DNA from: Blautia liquoris
GTDB lineage: Bacteria; Bacillota; Clostridia; Lachnospirales; Lachnospiraceae
Assembly: GCF_015159595.1 (NCBI RefSeq)
Contig: NZ_CP063304.1
Span: 2,356,001-2,420,000 of the forward strand
Direction: 5' to 3'
Length of the DNA: 64,000 bases
The notes under the pieces are model-generated. The model searched no databases, was not told the DNA's origin, and saw only the letters and a list, made by a program, of their open reading frames with translations. Both the position numbers and the translations under genes were made by a program. Positions 17,708 to 26,062 of this stretch are shown here, in pieces. Position 1 is the stretch's first letter. Every line of letters starts with the position of its first letter.

Positions 17708-18736
17708 TTATAAAACCTTTCCTGTTCCTGCTGCAAGTTCACGACTATATCTGCTTGCTTCTTCAAAAATAGGTGCCAATGCTTTACCTGTTTCTGCTGG
17801 ATCTATAGAATCTACGAGAACAAACCCAAAGAAAATATAACCGGGATATTTCCCATAGATATCCATGCATCTGTGAACCTCTTTCATCCTCTCCTCGACA
17901 GTTGCATCGGCTTGTGCCGGTTTCCCGTTGCTGTCAAAACCGCCTATCAGAACAAATTTATCTCCATATTTAGAGAGAATTTTTTCAATATCATTTGTCG
18001 GCTGAACAGAGGTCCAGGCTACAGCTCCCGTATCAATAAAATCCTCAATTAAATGTTCACAGTATCCGCATGTATGCTGTACCGGAATCATACCAAGTTT
18101 TTTTACTTCTTCATATAGGCGTTTATGATGTGGCTTAATCAATTTACGATAGGTTTCCGGAGACATAAACGGTCCTCTTTCCGTTGCAATGTCATCATAA
18201 TTTGTAAAAATATCCGGATTATAATATTGTTTTACCTTCTTGGCAAATTCTATCTTATAGTCAGTAATTGCCTCCATCAAATCGTAACAAGCTTCCGGTT
18301 CCTCCATCAGTGCAATCAATGCCTCTTCAAATCCCATAAAAGATGCCAGCCTTTCATAGACACCATTCCCACATCCGAAATCAATTGCCTGATTTTCAGG
18401 ATCTGCATGAACCATTGCAAACTCCTGTTCTGCAATCCCTTTCCAGTCGACTTCCTCCAAATTTGGAAACTTTATAATCCTCTTCCAGTCTGTTATTGTG
18501 TCTGAGTCAAGTAAAAACTCATTTGGGGCCGGAATTGCTGCGCCTCCACCCGAGGAGGGTGTCACCCATCTCACTCCAAATCCATCATATCCGCCGCCTA
18601 TCGGTCCTTTTTCAACCCATGGACCTGAAAGTGCTCCAAATCCTACGCATGCACAATCCACGGAGAATGTCGGAATCCATTCTGTTTTCTTATGTGTCAA
18701 TGCGTTTAAATAATTTTCTCTTGGTGTTAAACTCAT
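17708..18736 (-). CDS. URO-D-family methyltransferase-like protein (MtaA/CmuA type)
   Basis: A 342-residue protein of the uroporphyrinogen decarboxylase superfamily. It has a Zn-site motif in QHTCGYCEHL (His221, Cys223, Cys226), seen in corrinoid:CoM-type methyltransferases (MtaA, MtbA, CmuA) but not in true HemE decarboxylases. Start chosen at MSLTPREN, with AGGAGA 8 bases upstream. It forms an operon with a second homologue (18765-19748) and with CobW (2-base gap). Transfer of a methyl group from a methylated substrate or corrinoid is inferred. No corrinoid protein or activase gene is visible nearby, so the acceptor is unknown. Confidence 0.82.
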   Translation of the reverse strand: MSLTPRENYLNALTHKKTEWIPTFSVDCACVGFGALSGPWVEKGPIGGGYDGFGVRWVTPSSGGGAAIPAPNEFLLDSDTITDWKRIIKFPNLEEVDWKGIAEQEFAMVHADPENQAIDFGCGNGVYERLASFMGFEEALIALMEEPEACYDLMEAITDYKIEFAKKVKQYYNPDIFTNYDDIATERGPFMSPETYRKLIKPHHKRLYEEVKKLGMIPVQHTCGYCEHLIEDFIDTGAVAWTSVQPTNDIEKILSKYGDKFVLIGGFDSNGKPAQADATVEERMKEVHRCMDIYGKYPGYIFFGFVLVDSIDPAETGKALAPIFEEASRYSRELAAGTGKVL

Positions 18737-18764
18737 GATCATCTTCTCCTTATTTTTTTATATT

Positions 18765-19748
18765 TTACAATCCTAATTTCCTGCATTCTCTACGGAATTC
18801 TTCGCTTACGATCCCCATCGCCTTTTGCTGCTCTGGTGTTGAGAACATAATATCACCGATCATGGGAATCAGCATATAACTGCCATTGATGGCATATTCT
18901 CTTGCTGTTCTCCGGCCCTCTGCCCGCAATGTCTGTTCATCTGCGTTTGGAAGTCCGGCAGGACCTTGCGAGTCAAAACCTCCGTTGATTATAAGACGAT
19001 CCCCATATTTTTTCTGGATTTCGACGATATTATTGGAAGCCTGTGCTGGGAAGAAAGATTGAACTCCAATTTCCACATAATCATCAATGACCGCTTCGCA
19101 TTTCCCACACGTATGCTGCTCTGGAATCATTCCATTGTCAATAATCGCCTGAATGATCCTGGCCTGATTCGGTTTAATCAATTCACGATATGTATCCGGG
19201 CTCATAAACAGAGAATCCGCTTTTGCTATATCATCCGAGTATAAAAAAACATCCGGATGATAATACTTTGCAACAAGTTGAATAATTTGAATTTTATAAT
19301 CCGCCATTCGTTCGAAGAATTTGGCGCATTCTTCCGGCTCAAGAAGTAACGCCATCAGCCCATTCTCGAACCCCATTAGCTGCGTCAGACGGTCAAACAG
19401 CCCCTGTTCACAAAAGTAAGTCAGGACTTTCGTACCATCATAATCTTTCAATTCAATCTCAGCCATACTTTTCCAATCCCATGTTTCAGGTTCTGGAAAT
19501 GGAATACTGCGCCAATTCAAAATATCATCGAGTATATATTTCCCTGGTACTGGTACCGGGGAACCGTGACTTAAATCCCACTCCACTCCAAAGACATCTA
19601 GTGCCGTGTGATCCGTAACTTTTTCACCCCGGAGCCCACATTCATTGTTTGACCAAAAACCAGCAAGAAATACTGCTTCTACAAAGTTTGGTGTCCATTC
19701 TGGTTTTTCATGGCGATATACCCGTAATGCATTTTCGCGTTCCGTCAT
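18765..19748 (-). CDS. URO-D-family methyltransferase-like protein (second copy)
   Basis: A 327-residue homologue of the downstream gene with the same site (QHTCGKCEAV; His212, Cys214, Cys217) and matching blocks such as MSPDTYRELIKPNQARII. It starts the four-gene minus-strand unit URO-D, URO-D, CobW, His-rich protein. Two different copies side by side suggest a heteromer or two substrates. The divergent PucR-type regulator beginning at 20001 is the best candidate for control. Functional class is inferred from the HxC motif; HemE activity is unlikely. Confidence 0.82.
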   Translation of the reverse strand: MTERENALRVYRHEKPEWTPNFVEAVFLAGFWSNNECGLRGEKVTDHTALDVFGVEWDLSHGSPVPVPGKYILDDILNWRSIPFPEPETWDWKSMAEIELKDYDGTKVLTYFCEQGLFDRLTQLMGFENGLMALLLEPEECAKFFERMADYKIQIIQLVAKYYHPDVFLYSDDIAKADSLFMSPDTYRELIKPNQARIIQAIIDNGMIPEQHTCGKCEAVIDDYVEIGVQSFFPAQASNNIVEIQKKYGDRLIINGGFDSQGPAGLPNADEQTLRAEGRRTAREYAINGSYMLIPMIGDIMFSTPEQQKAMGIVSEEFRRECRKLGL

Positions 19749-19915
19749 ATTACTTCTCCTCTCAAAATTTTAATTATCAGGATAAAATGCACCATATATA
19801 TTTATGAGATAACCTACTGCTTCATCCTATTATATAAAACAATTTCATCCAAAAAAAGGTGCAAAACATCTGATAACATATATATTTACTTTGACACAGG
19901 TGTGCATATAGCACT

Positions 19916-19967
19916 ATAATTATGATGTAAGGGTCAACAGGTCTTTTGACCCCAACATCATAATTAT
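19916..19967. repeat. 52-nt long hairpin related to the dispersed element family
   Basis: Two perfect 13-base arms (19916-19928 and 19955-19967) enclose a second stem GGGTCAA/TTGACCC. The inner half, AGGGTCAACAGGTC and CTTTTGACCCC, matches the ends of the dispersed element described at 28848-29027. It lies in the divergent promoter region of the URO-D and PucR genes and might also act as an operator. Confidence 0.6.
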
Positions 19968-20000
19968 CATAATATACTATAAAGGAAAAGGGTGCGAAAC

Positions 20001-21458
20001 ATGAAGCTAAGCATGTGGGTACTGGCAAGCTGGCTGGAGAAATATCAGCCGGCTGTCAAAATTGAAAGAGGGGATCCAATTCTTCGAAGCGCACGTATAC
20101 TTTCAGGAGAGATTAACATCGAAAAACAAAATGTTTACCTGGCAAGGGCAAATGAATTTATAACCAATGAAAACGATAAGGTAATCTGCGTAAGCGGACA
20201 CGATATGATTCTGCTGAATACAACCGATATGGATCTCGTGTTAAACAATATTTTTGATGCCTTTGACTTTTATAACAGCTGGGCAGATGGTTTATATGAG
20301 GCAATTCTGGATGGATGTGACTTGCAGTATGTTATTGACGAAAGTACGCCCGTCTTTCAGGAGCCACTTGCTATTCATGATGCCAATCATATGGCAATTG
20401 CATTGTCTTCAAAATACGGAGTAGGTGACATCGATCAGGAATGGGATACCCTGCTTAAAACCGGAAGTAACTCAATGGATAAGCTACAGCAAATGAAAGA
20501 TTTCCTACATCGTTCAAAATTCAGTCATCAAGTAGAAATCATGAATCTGCCATACTTCGATAAACGCTTTCTCCAACGTATGCTATATATGCATGGAAAT
20601 GTAGCAGGCAGAATTATTATGCCGGAATATTTCAAAAAAACTACCCCCGCAGATTTTCAGCTTCTGGATATGTTGGGAAATATGGTGGAACTGTGGATGA
20701 AGCATAACATGGAAAGCAAAACTTTCCGAGAGGAAACAGCCATCTTTGGAGATCTGCTGGACGGGCAAATTGTCTCAAAAGTAAAACTTGATCACAAACT
20801 GTATATGGCCGGTTGGAATCCGGAACACAATAAAGTACTGGCTAAAATATTGATACCTCCGGAATATAAAGATATCACCTACCCACTGCTTGCAAGACTG
20901 GAAAATCTGCTGGAAGACTGCTATGTTTTCTTACAAACAGAAAGCATCTATATCCTTGTAAATCTGTTCTATTTGCCTGAATCCAAGATGACTTTGATCT
21001 TATCTTATGAATTAAAGCAAAGTGCCGCCTGTTGTGGAATCAGCTTTACTTTTCAGGATATCTTACAGCTTGCCGTCTGTGCAGAACAGTGCGATATTGC
21101 GCTGCAATATTCGAAAAAAGAAAAAGGGAAGGTATATTTTTGCAAAGAATACGCTCTCGAATACATCCGTGGTGTCCTCCAAAGCAACGCTACCAAAGCC
21201 TCTGTGCATCCGGCACTGGCTATATTACGAGAATATGACCATAAAAGAAATAGTAATCTCTACCATACACTGTACACCTATCTTATAAACAACTGCAGCC
21301 TTGCCGACACAGCCCGCCAGTTGTCACTGCATCGGAATTCCCTCATGCACAGACTGGACAGAATCCGGGAGCTGACCGGAATTGATACGAAAGATGTGGC
21401 TACAAGAGAATATCTATATCTTTCATTTGAGATTATGAAGTTTCCAGCCCGGCATTAG
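20001..21458 (+). CDS. PucR/CdaR-type transcriptional regulator
   Basis: A 485-residue regulator. The C-terminus has the PucR helix-turn-helix (NCSLADTARQLSLHRNSLMH and RLDRIRELTGID), preceded by a GGDEF-like/PucR middle region (residues about 290-400). The N-terminal 250 residues are a divergent sensing domain. PucR-family regulators control purine, amino acid or aromatic catabolism. It is divergent from the URO-D/CobW unit and probably regulates it. ATG 20001 is chosen, with AAGGAAAAGG upstream; a GTG nine bases earlier is possible. Confidence 0.82.
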   Translation: MKLSMWVLASWLEKYQPAVKIERGDPILRSARILSGEINIEKQNVYLARANEFITNENDKVICVSGHDMILLNTTDMDLVLNNIFDAFDFYNSWADGLYEAILDGCDLQYVIDESTPVFQEPLAIHDANHMAIALSSKYGVGDIDQEWDTLLKTGSNSMDKLQQMKDFLHRSKFSHQVEIMNLPYFDKRFLQRMLYMHGNVAGRIIMPEYFKKTTPADFQLLDMLGNMVELWMKHNMESKTFREETAIFGDLLDGQIVSKVKLDHKLYMAGWNPEHNKVLAKILIPPEYKDITYPLLARLENLLEDCYVFLQTESIYILVNLFYLPESKMTLILSYELKQSAACCGISFTFQDILQLAVCAEQCDIALQYSKKEKGKVYFCKEYALEYIRGVLQSNATKASVHPALAILREYDHKRNSNLYHTLYTYLINNCSLADTARQLSLHRNSLMHRLDRIRELTGIDTKDVATREYLYLSFEIMKFPARH

Positions 21459-21487
21459 AAACAAACTCCATGTGTCAGGCTGGTTTA
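21444..21487 (+). terminator. Possible terminator at the end of the PucR gene
   Basis: CCAGCC (21444-21449) can pair with GGCTGG (21478-21483), followed by TTTATTT. The loop is long, so the call is weak. It lies between convergent genes. Confidence 0.35.
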
Positions 21488-21489
21488 TT

Positions 21490-22392
21490 TCACCCTTCCA
21501 CCAGCGCCCAGGCTCTGTTGATCACTCGTTTCGTATTCGCTATGATGAGCTCTCCGTCTTCCTCGGCCCATGGTTTTACTTCAAAGGAAAGCACATAGGG
21601 ATCTTTCTTGTCGAAGAATCCTTCTTCTTTCAGTACAGTAAAAAAATCTATCAGTTCCGCTGTATCATTCGCACTTTCAGGGAAGCCGAATCTTGGATGC
21701 TGATCCCCATATGCCTCGCATCCCTCTTTGACCACGGCATTTCCAATGTGAAAATGTGTGATATAGGGGCGCAGTGTCCGGATCACAAAACGGGAAGTTT
21801 CATAGGTTGTTGGAAAATGTGACAAATCCACCAACAATCCAAAATTGTTGTTTGTCATCCTCATGTCAGCTGCAAAGCGGGCAGCCAGAGGCGCCGGCCC
21901 GATCAGTGCCCTTTTTTCCATATCGTAATCGAAAACTTCAAGCTCAATAAACATTCCCTTATCGGCCGCGTAATCACAGAGATTTCTTGTGGTCTTCAAC
22001 AGATTTTCATAAGCTTTATCTTTATTCTCGTCAGTCCACTTGCCGGCAAGGAATGCAATCCCCTTTGCACCCAGATACTCTGCCTCATCGATGGCCTCAA
22101 TCAGGGTTTCCTCTGCCCTCTTTCGCCCCTCTTCATTTACATCATTGGGATTGAGACCGGTATTCAAAAGCCGCGGCTGAGCACCATAGCAGACTTTCAT
22201 GTGTGACTGTTGTAAAATCTTTTTAACCCTTTCTCTGTCATCCGAATCTTTTATTTGCGTAAGTTCAATAGCATCAAAATAAGGATCACAGGCCAGTTTA
22301 TAAATCGAATCGACCACCGGATATTTCGCCGGTGGATGGCTCATCCATTGAATTGTTCCGATTTGAAAATACTTTTGTATTGGTTCGTTCAT
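21490..22392 (-). CDS. Sugar phosphate isomerase/epimerase family TIM-barrel protein
   Basis: A 300-residue AP-endonuclease-2-type TIM barrel. Metal-ligand candidates are the Glu in IELEVFDYD, the Asp-His in LLVDLSHFP, the His pair in ITHFHIGN and the late Glu in LSFEVKPW. The family interconverts ketoses or inosose/hydroxypyruvate-type compounds with a divalent metal. Start placed at MNEPIQKYF, where AGAGAGG precedes the ATG; a longer reading from 22524 has no support. No kinase or dehydrogenase lies next to it, so the substrate is open. Confidence 0.8.
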   Translation of the reverse strand: MNEPIQKYFQIGTIQWMSHPPAKYPVVDSIYKLACDPYFDAIELTQIKDSDDRERVKKILQQSHMKVCYGAQPRLLNTGLNPNDVNEEGRKRAEETLIEAIDEAEYLGAKGIAFLAGKWTDENKDKAYENLLKTTRNLCDYAADKGMFIELEVFDYDMEKRALIGPAPLAARFAADMRMTNNNFGLLVDLSHFPTTYETSRFVIRTLRPYITHFHIGNAVVKEGCEAYGDQHPRFGFPESANDTAELIDFFTVLKEEGFFDKKDPYVLSFEVKPWAEEDGELIIANTKRVINRAWALVEG

Positions 22393-22629
22393 TGTTATCA
22401 TCCTCTCTTTTACAGATAATGGGCCAGTTATCACTTGAATTATACAATAGTATGTGACACAACTCAACAGGAAACAGTCAAAAAAGCCCTCTTTCAGAAT
22501 GGCCAATTCACTTCCTTTTGCCACCCCAAGGAGAGCTTTTATTCATTATGTCGGATATATTAACTCACTTTAGCAGCTTTATTACCTCTTCTACAGTCGG
22601 AACATCTGCTGCAACTTTTGAATCATGTT
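22393..22629 (-). other. Intergenic region, possible decayed gene end
   Basis: The minus strand from about 22622 to 22562 would encode a plausible C-terminal tail (KVAADVPTVEEVIKLLK, then stop) but has no start codon and follows directly after the stop of the MalY-type gene in another frame. It may be the remnant of a lost gene. Nothing else was recognised. Confidence 0.25.
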
Positions 22630-23856
22630 TTATGAAAGATCACCTCCGGCGTTGAATACATATTTATCGAGTCTGTCGAATGCCTCTTTTACTCTGCTAA
22701 GCGGCAGTGCCAGATTCATACGAATACTGCACGGTCCATGGAACATCCTTCCATCCTGCCATGCAACGCCCACATCCCAGCCAGCTTTCTCCAACTCGAC
22801 AATCGTTTTATTATGTTCCCCGCACCATTGTGTACAATCCACAAAGAGCATATAGGTTCCCTGTGGTCTCGAAACAGAGACTCCTTCAAAATACCGATTG
22901 ATATAATCCACCGCATATTCAATATTTTCCGTGATAACCTGACACACCTCATCAACCCATTCGTATCCTTCCGGCTTATAGGCACCAATCAGCGCATGCA
23001 TCGAAAGAACGTTCATGTCATTATAATGACTCAGCGAAGATTCCTTGTCCACTCGTTCCCTGATCCAGTTATTGTATATAATGTGGTAACTTCCAACAAG
23101 ACCTGCAAGATTGAATGTCTTTGATGGTGCATACAGAGCAACCGTTCTCTGTCTTGCGTCCTCACTGATACTCTGGGTGGGGATATGTTTGTATCCGCTA
23201 GTAATGATATCGGACCATATTTCATCGGAAATAACAAAAACATCATGTTTTTTATAAATCTCCATTGCTTTCTCTATTTCTTCTCTTTCCCAGACTCTCC
23301 CACATGGATTGTGCGGTGAACAGAAGATAGCCGCATGAATCTTATTATCCACAATCTTCTTTTCCATATCCTCATAATCCATACGCCAGATACCTTTGTC
23401 ATCTGGAATCAGAGGTGTATGTACAATATTATAGCCATTATTCTCCACACACATTGTAAAACCAATATAGGTCGGGGAATGGAGTAACACATTGTCTCCC
23501 TTTGAACAGAATACATTCAGTGCACTGACAACGCCGCCGAGAACCCCATTTTCATAGCCGATATGCTGTTTCTCCAGCCCCTCAACACCATTTCTATTTT
23601 TCTGCCATCTGATGATAGAATCAAAATATTCATCAGTTGAGCTAAAGTATCCAAAAGCCGGATGTTTTGCTCGCTTTATAATCTCCTCCGTTATTGTTGG
23701 TACCGTAGGAAAATTCATATCAGCAACCCACATAGGTATTGTGTCAAAACCTTCTTTCGGACAGTCCGGTGCAAATCCCGGGCTGCATCCCAAACCATCA
23801 ACTGCAATTGAATCCTTTTCATGACGATCCATAATACTAGTAAAATCATACTTCAT
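22630..23856 (-). CDS. MalY/PatB-type PLP-dependent aminotransferase/C-S lyase
   Basis: A 408-residue fold-type I PLP enzyme. The PLP Lys is in APSKTFNLAGLVGS, a motif typical of MalY/PatB cystathionine beta-lyases. Others are WVADMNFPT (substrate side), FCSPHNPCGRVW (Asn contacting PLP) and FVISDEIWSDI (Asp under the ring). The likely reaction is cleavage of cystathionine or cysteine conjugates to pyruvate, ammonia and a thiol. Start at MKYDFTSIM, with AAGGAG nine bases upstream. The upstream amino acid permease is only 26 bases away, so the pair may import and cleave a sulphur amino acid. Confidence 0.9.
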   Translation of the reverse strand: MKYDFTSIMDRHEKDSIAVDGLGCSPGFAPDCPKEGFDTIPMWVADMNFPTVPTITEEIIKRAKHPAFGYFSSTDEYFDSIIRWQKNRNGVEGLEKQHIGYENGVLGGVVSALNVFCSKGDNVLLHSPTYIGFTMCVENNGYNIVHTPLIPDDKGIWRMDYEDMEKKIVDNKIHAAIFCSPHNPCGRVWEREEIEKAMEIYKKHDVFVISDEIWSDIITSGYKHIPTQSISEDARQRTVALYAPSKTFNLAGLVGSYHIIYNNWIRERVDKESSLSHYNDMNVLSMHALIGAYKPEGYEWVDEVCQVITENIEYAVDYINRYFEGVSVSRPQGTYMLFVDCTQWCGEHNKTIVELEKAGWDVGVAWQDGRMFHGPCSIRMNLALPLSRVKEAFDRLDKYVFNAGGDLS

Positions 23857-23882
23857 AGCCTTGTTCTCCTTCCTTTTATATA

Positions 23883-25220
23883 TCACACTTTTTCATAGCT
23901 GATTTCCACATGAGTCTTTTTGCTCCGCAAAAATGAGAATATAAACGCACATACAATTACAACTATATTTAAACCTAATAAGGTTGGGCTCAATGTTGAC
24001 GCATTCAGTATAATAATTAAAATTGACGAGATTGTCCCGATGATCGTAATTGCCATCATAGCAGGGGATCCCACTTTAAACCTAGATGTTTCCCATGCCT
24101 CCGGACATACTTCTGGTAATTTATAAACTCTGGCATTGATCATCAAAGTAATTACTCCATTGGCAACAAGGCACATATTGCCTAGAACATCAACACTCAA
24201 TCCTGTAAACACGCATACGATAGCAACAACATACAAAATAGTCAATATTATAACTGGAGTATTATATTTTGATAGCTTAGCCAGTCCTTCAGGAAGCCAC
24301 CCATCGTCACAGGCCTGCATCACTGGTTTCGGTCCCCATGCAAGCTGAGCATTTAATGTAGAAATCAATGCAAAACCCGCACCACAAACAATAAAGAAAA
24401 CATACACTGGTCTTGGAAGAATCTTGTCTGCTACAAGCGTGAGATTCTGCCCTGTTACCTGCTCAACTGGCAGGACACCTGCTGCAATAAAAGAAATAAA
24501 TCCATATAAAACAGCTACCAAAAGGGTAGATACAATCATAACTATAGGAATATCCTTTGTCGGATTCTTTGCCTCTGCTGAAAGATTAATAACCACAGAT
24601 CCTCCCCCAATAGCGAAAGTGAGAAGTCCGCCCGCCTGAAGCAGCCCTTTCATTCCACCTGTCATGAATGAAGCTTTATCAAAATATCCTGGTTCAATTT
24701 TTCCAACGCCCATTGCGGCAAACAATCCAAGAGCTACCACAAGAATAACAACAATTAGGTTTTGAGCTTTTGCAAACTTGTCAATCCCAAAACAATTCAA
24801 AATATAGAAAATTGTTAAAACAATGAACGCAACTAATTTCTCATTACCAATCCCGAAAAGTGATATAAAATAGCTTGCAAATGATATCGCATACATGGAC
24901 AAAGAAAGATTTGAAAATATGTAGATAATCGTAAAGGCACCTGCAAATTTATCTCCTGCCAGCATGGCAACCTGCGTATATTGACCTCCTCTGAGGCGAA
25001 CAGTTCCACTAATCAAAAGCAGCGGAAAATACCCAGCTATAGTTATAATGGCAGCAATTAAAAAAGCTAAGGGCACCGACCTCCCTGTCATTCCTATTGC
25101 TGCACCAAGCAGCGTCATAATACCTGCCCCGATGATTTGTCCAACGGCTGCCCCCATTAAATCCCAAAAACCCAAAACTTGTTTCAGTTGCTTTGTACTG
25201 CCACCAGAGTCACTTGACAT
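23883..25220 (-). CDS. APC-family amino acid permease
   Basis: A 445-residue membrane transporter with about 12 hydrophobic segments and the family start (LGFWDLMGAAVGQIIGAGIM). Conserved Gly-rich stretches in the first membrane segment form the substrate path. An AGGAGG site precedes the ATG. It is co-directional with the MalY-type lyase 26 bases downstream, suggesting uptake of the lyase substrate, possibly a sulphur amino acid. A perfect palindrome lies 36 bases ahead of the start. Confidence 0.9.
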   Translation of the reverse strand: MSSDSGGSTKQLKQVLGFWDLMGAAVGQIIGAGIMTLLGAAIGMTGRSVPLAFLIAAIITIAGYFPLLLISGTVRLRGGQYTQVAMLAGDKFAGAFTIIYIFSNLSLSMYAISFASYFISLFGIGNEKLVAFIVLTIFYILNCFGIDKFAKAQNLIVVILVVALGLFAAMGVGKIEPGYFDKASFMTGGMKGLLQAGGLLTFAIGGGSVVINLSAEAKNPTKDIPIVMIVSTLLVAVLYGFISFIAAGVLPVEQVTGQNLTLVADKILPRPVYVFFIVCGAGFALISTLNAQLAWGPKPVMQACDDGWLPEGLAKLSKYNTPVIILTILYVVAIVCVFTGLSVDVLGNMCLVANGVITLMINARVYKLPEVCPEAWETSRFKVGSPAMMAITIIGTISSILIIILNASTLSPTLLGLNIVVIVCAFIFSFLRSKKTHVEISYEKV

Positions 25221-25255
25221 ATATTTGTCCTCCTCTTTAGTTTTTGCATAATCAA

Positions 25256-25273
25256 AATAGCTGGCCAGCTATT
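25256..25273. promoter_or_regulatory. 18-nt perfect palindrome ahead of the permease gene
   Basis: AATAGCTGGCCAGCTATT is a perfect inverted repeat 36 bases upstream of the permease start codon. It is a good candidate operator or cruciform. The regulator is unknown. Confidence 0.45.
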
Positions 25274-25404
25274 AGTGCACAAGATTTGATCATTGTTTAT
25301 TTCACAACAATATATACTCTAGTTCTAAAATAATCATATATCCTCTTATTTTTTTGTACAATGTTGCTATCTTCATTTATTGTATGGGGATAATCATATG
25401 TAAA

Positions 25405-25450
25405 TGTTAAAAGGTATTTTGACCTCTATGATACTACGGATTGTTCTATA
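25405..25450 (-). repeat. Decayed fragment of the dispersed element
   Basis: Read on the minus strand, ACAATCCGTAGTATCATAGA followed by GGTCAAAATACC matches the 3' end of the full copies at 28873 and 41968 with several changes. Only the terminal part is recognisable. Confidence 0.45.
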
Positions 25451-25567
25451 TTATCGGTAGTTGCACTACTGATTAGGCTGTCCTGAAAGTCAAGTGGTTT
25501 TCTGTTCGTCGGATCTTCACTTAACTAGGTGAAACCGCTTTGGACAATTGCCTCAAAAATTTAAGGG

Positions 25568-25596
25568 TTGACAAAACCTACATGCCCGCTTATACT
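25568..25596 (+). promoter_or_regulatory. Consensus promoter of the mgtA leader
   Basis: TTGACA (25568-25573) and TATACT (25591-25596) are separated by exactly 17 bases. Transcription would start near 25603, just before the M-box. Confidence 0.85.
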
Positions 25597-25602
25597 GAGA
25601 AA

Positions 25603-25765
25603 GTGAAAATACGTTTCGGTAGGCGAGGCTACCACAGGGATACGGGTTACTACCGCAAAATAGTGGAGACACTATGAGCAGGTAAACAGTCCATGTCGAA
25701 AACAAGGCATGGAATAATGTATCTTCATTGCCCTGTGAAGTTAAAGCTTGAACGATGGCGGATGA
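25603..25765 (+). ncRNA. M-box (ykoK) Mg2+ riboswitch
   Basis: The sequence follows the M-box consensus in order: CGGTAGGCGAGGCTACCAC, GGGATACGGGTTACTACCGC, GTGGAGACACTA, CAGGTAAACAG and the closing TTAAAGCTT. It lies in the leader of a magnesium-transporting P-type ATPase gene, the expected target. GCCCTGTGA at 25730-25738 can pair with TCACAGGGC at 25820-25828, which is the 3' arm of the downstream terminator. This gives mutually exclusive antiterminator and terminator folds, with termination expected at high Mg2+. Boundaries are approximate. Confidence 0.9.
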
Positions 25766-25796
25766 ATGCTTTTTTAATGAGCTTTTTAGATATTTT

Positions 25797-25835
25797 GCCT
25801 TGTCATCGTTTCGAAACGGTCACAGGGCTTTTTTT
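25797..25835 (+). terminator. Riboswitch-controlled terminator
   Basis: A hairpin of about 13-15 bp (from GCCTTGT to CACAGGGC around GTTTCGAAAC) is followed by seven T. It forms the expression platform of the M-box. Confidence 0.88.
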
Positions 25836-25880
25836 ATGTCCAAATACATGAGATTTTTTCAGGAAAGAGAGGTGAGGAAA

Positions 25881-25997
25881 ATGGAACCCGGAGGTATACG
25901 CAGCCTTGATTCTGATGGGCGAATGCAATATATGATGCTGTCATGGAGCCTGCGCTTCCATCTTCCGCATCGTCATATCCTGTTATTCAGAATATAG
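25881..25997 (+). CDS. Candidate 38-residue mgtA leader peptide
   Basis: A short reading frame with a strong site (AGGTGAGG) before its ATG lies between the riboswitch terminator and mgtA. The peptide begins MEPGG and ends LPHRHILLFRI. The enterobacterial leader MgtL (as I remember it) begins MEP and ends LPRRRLKLFR, so start and end look alike although the middle differs. It could provide a second, translation-based control of mgtA. It may also be chance; no homologue search could be run. Confidence 0.45.
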   Translation: MEPGGIRSLDSDGRMQYMMLSWSLRFHLPHRHILLFRI

Positions 25998-26062
25998 CTC
26001 GTCATAAGATGGGCTGTGCTTCCCGCTGCTTTTAATTACATTATAAACGGAGGTACAGACCT

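Noticed and set aside
17708-19748. HemE, the uroporphyrinogen decarboxylase of haem synthesis
   Set aside because: The HxCxxC Zn motif and the lack of haem genes nearby point to the methyltransferase branch of the superfamily.
19749-20000. Cobalamin riboswitch ahead of the URO-D genes
   Set aside because: No B12-box-like sequence or matching fold was seen; the region holds only the palindromic hairpin.
22562-22622. A small gene after the MalY-type gene
   Set aside because: The tail-like sequence has no start codon in frame, so it is at most a remnant.
25755-25997. An 80-codon frame starting inside the riboswitch
   Set aside because: Its first half covers the M-box end and terminator. Only the part from 25881 has a proper ribosome site and is kept as a leader peptide candidate.
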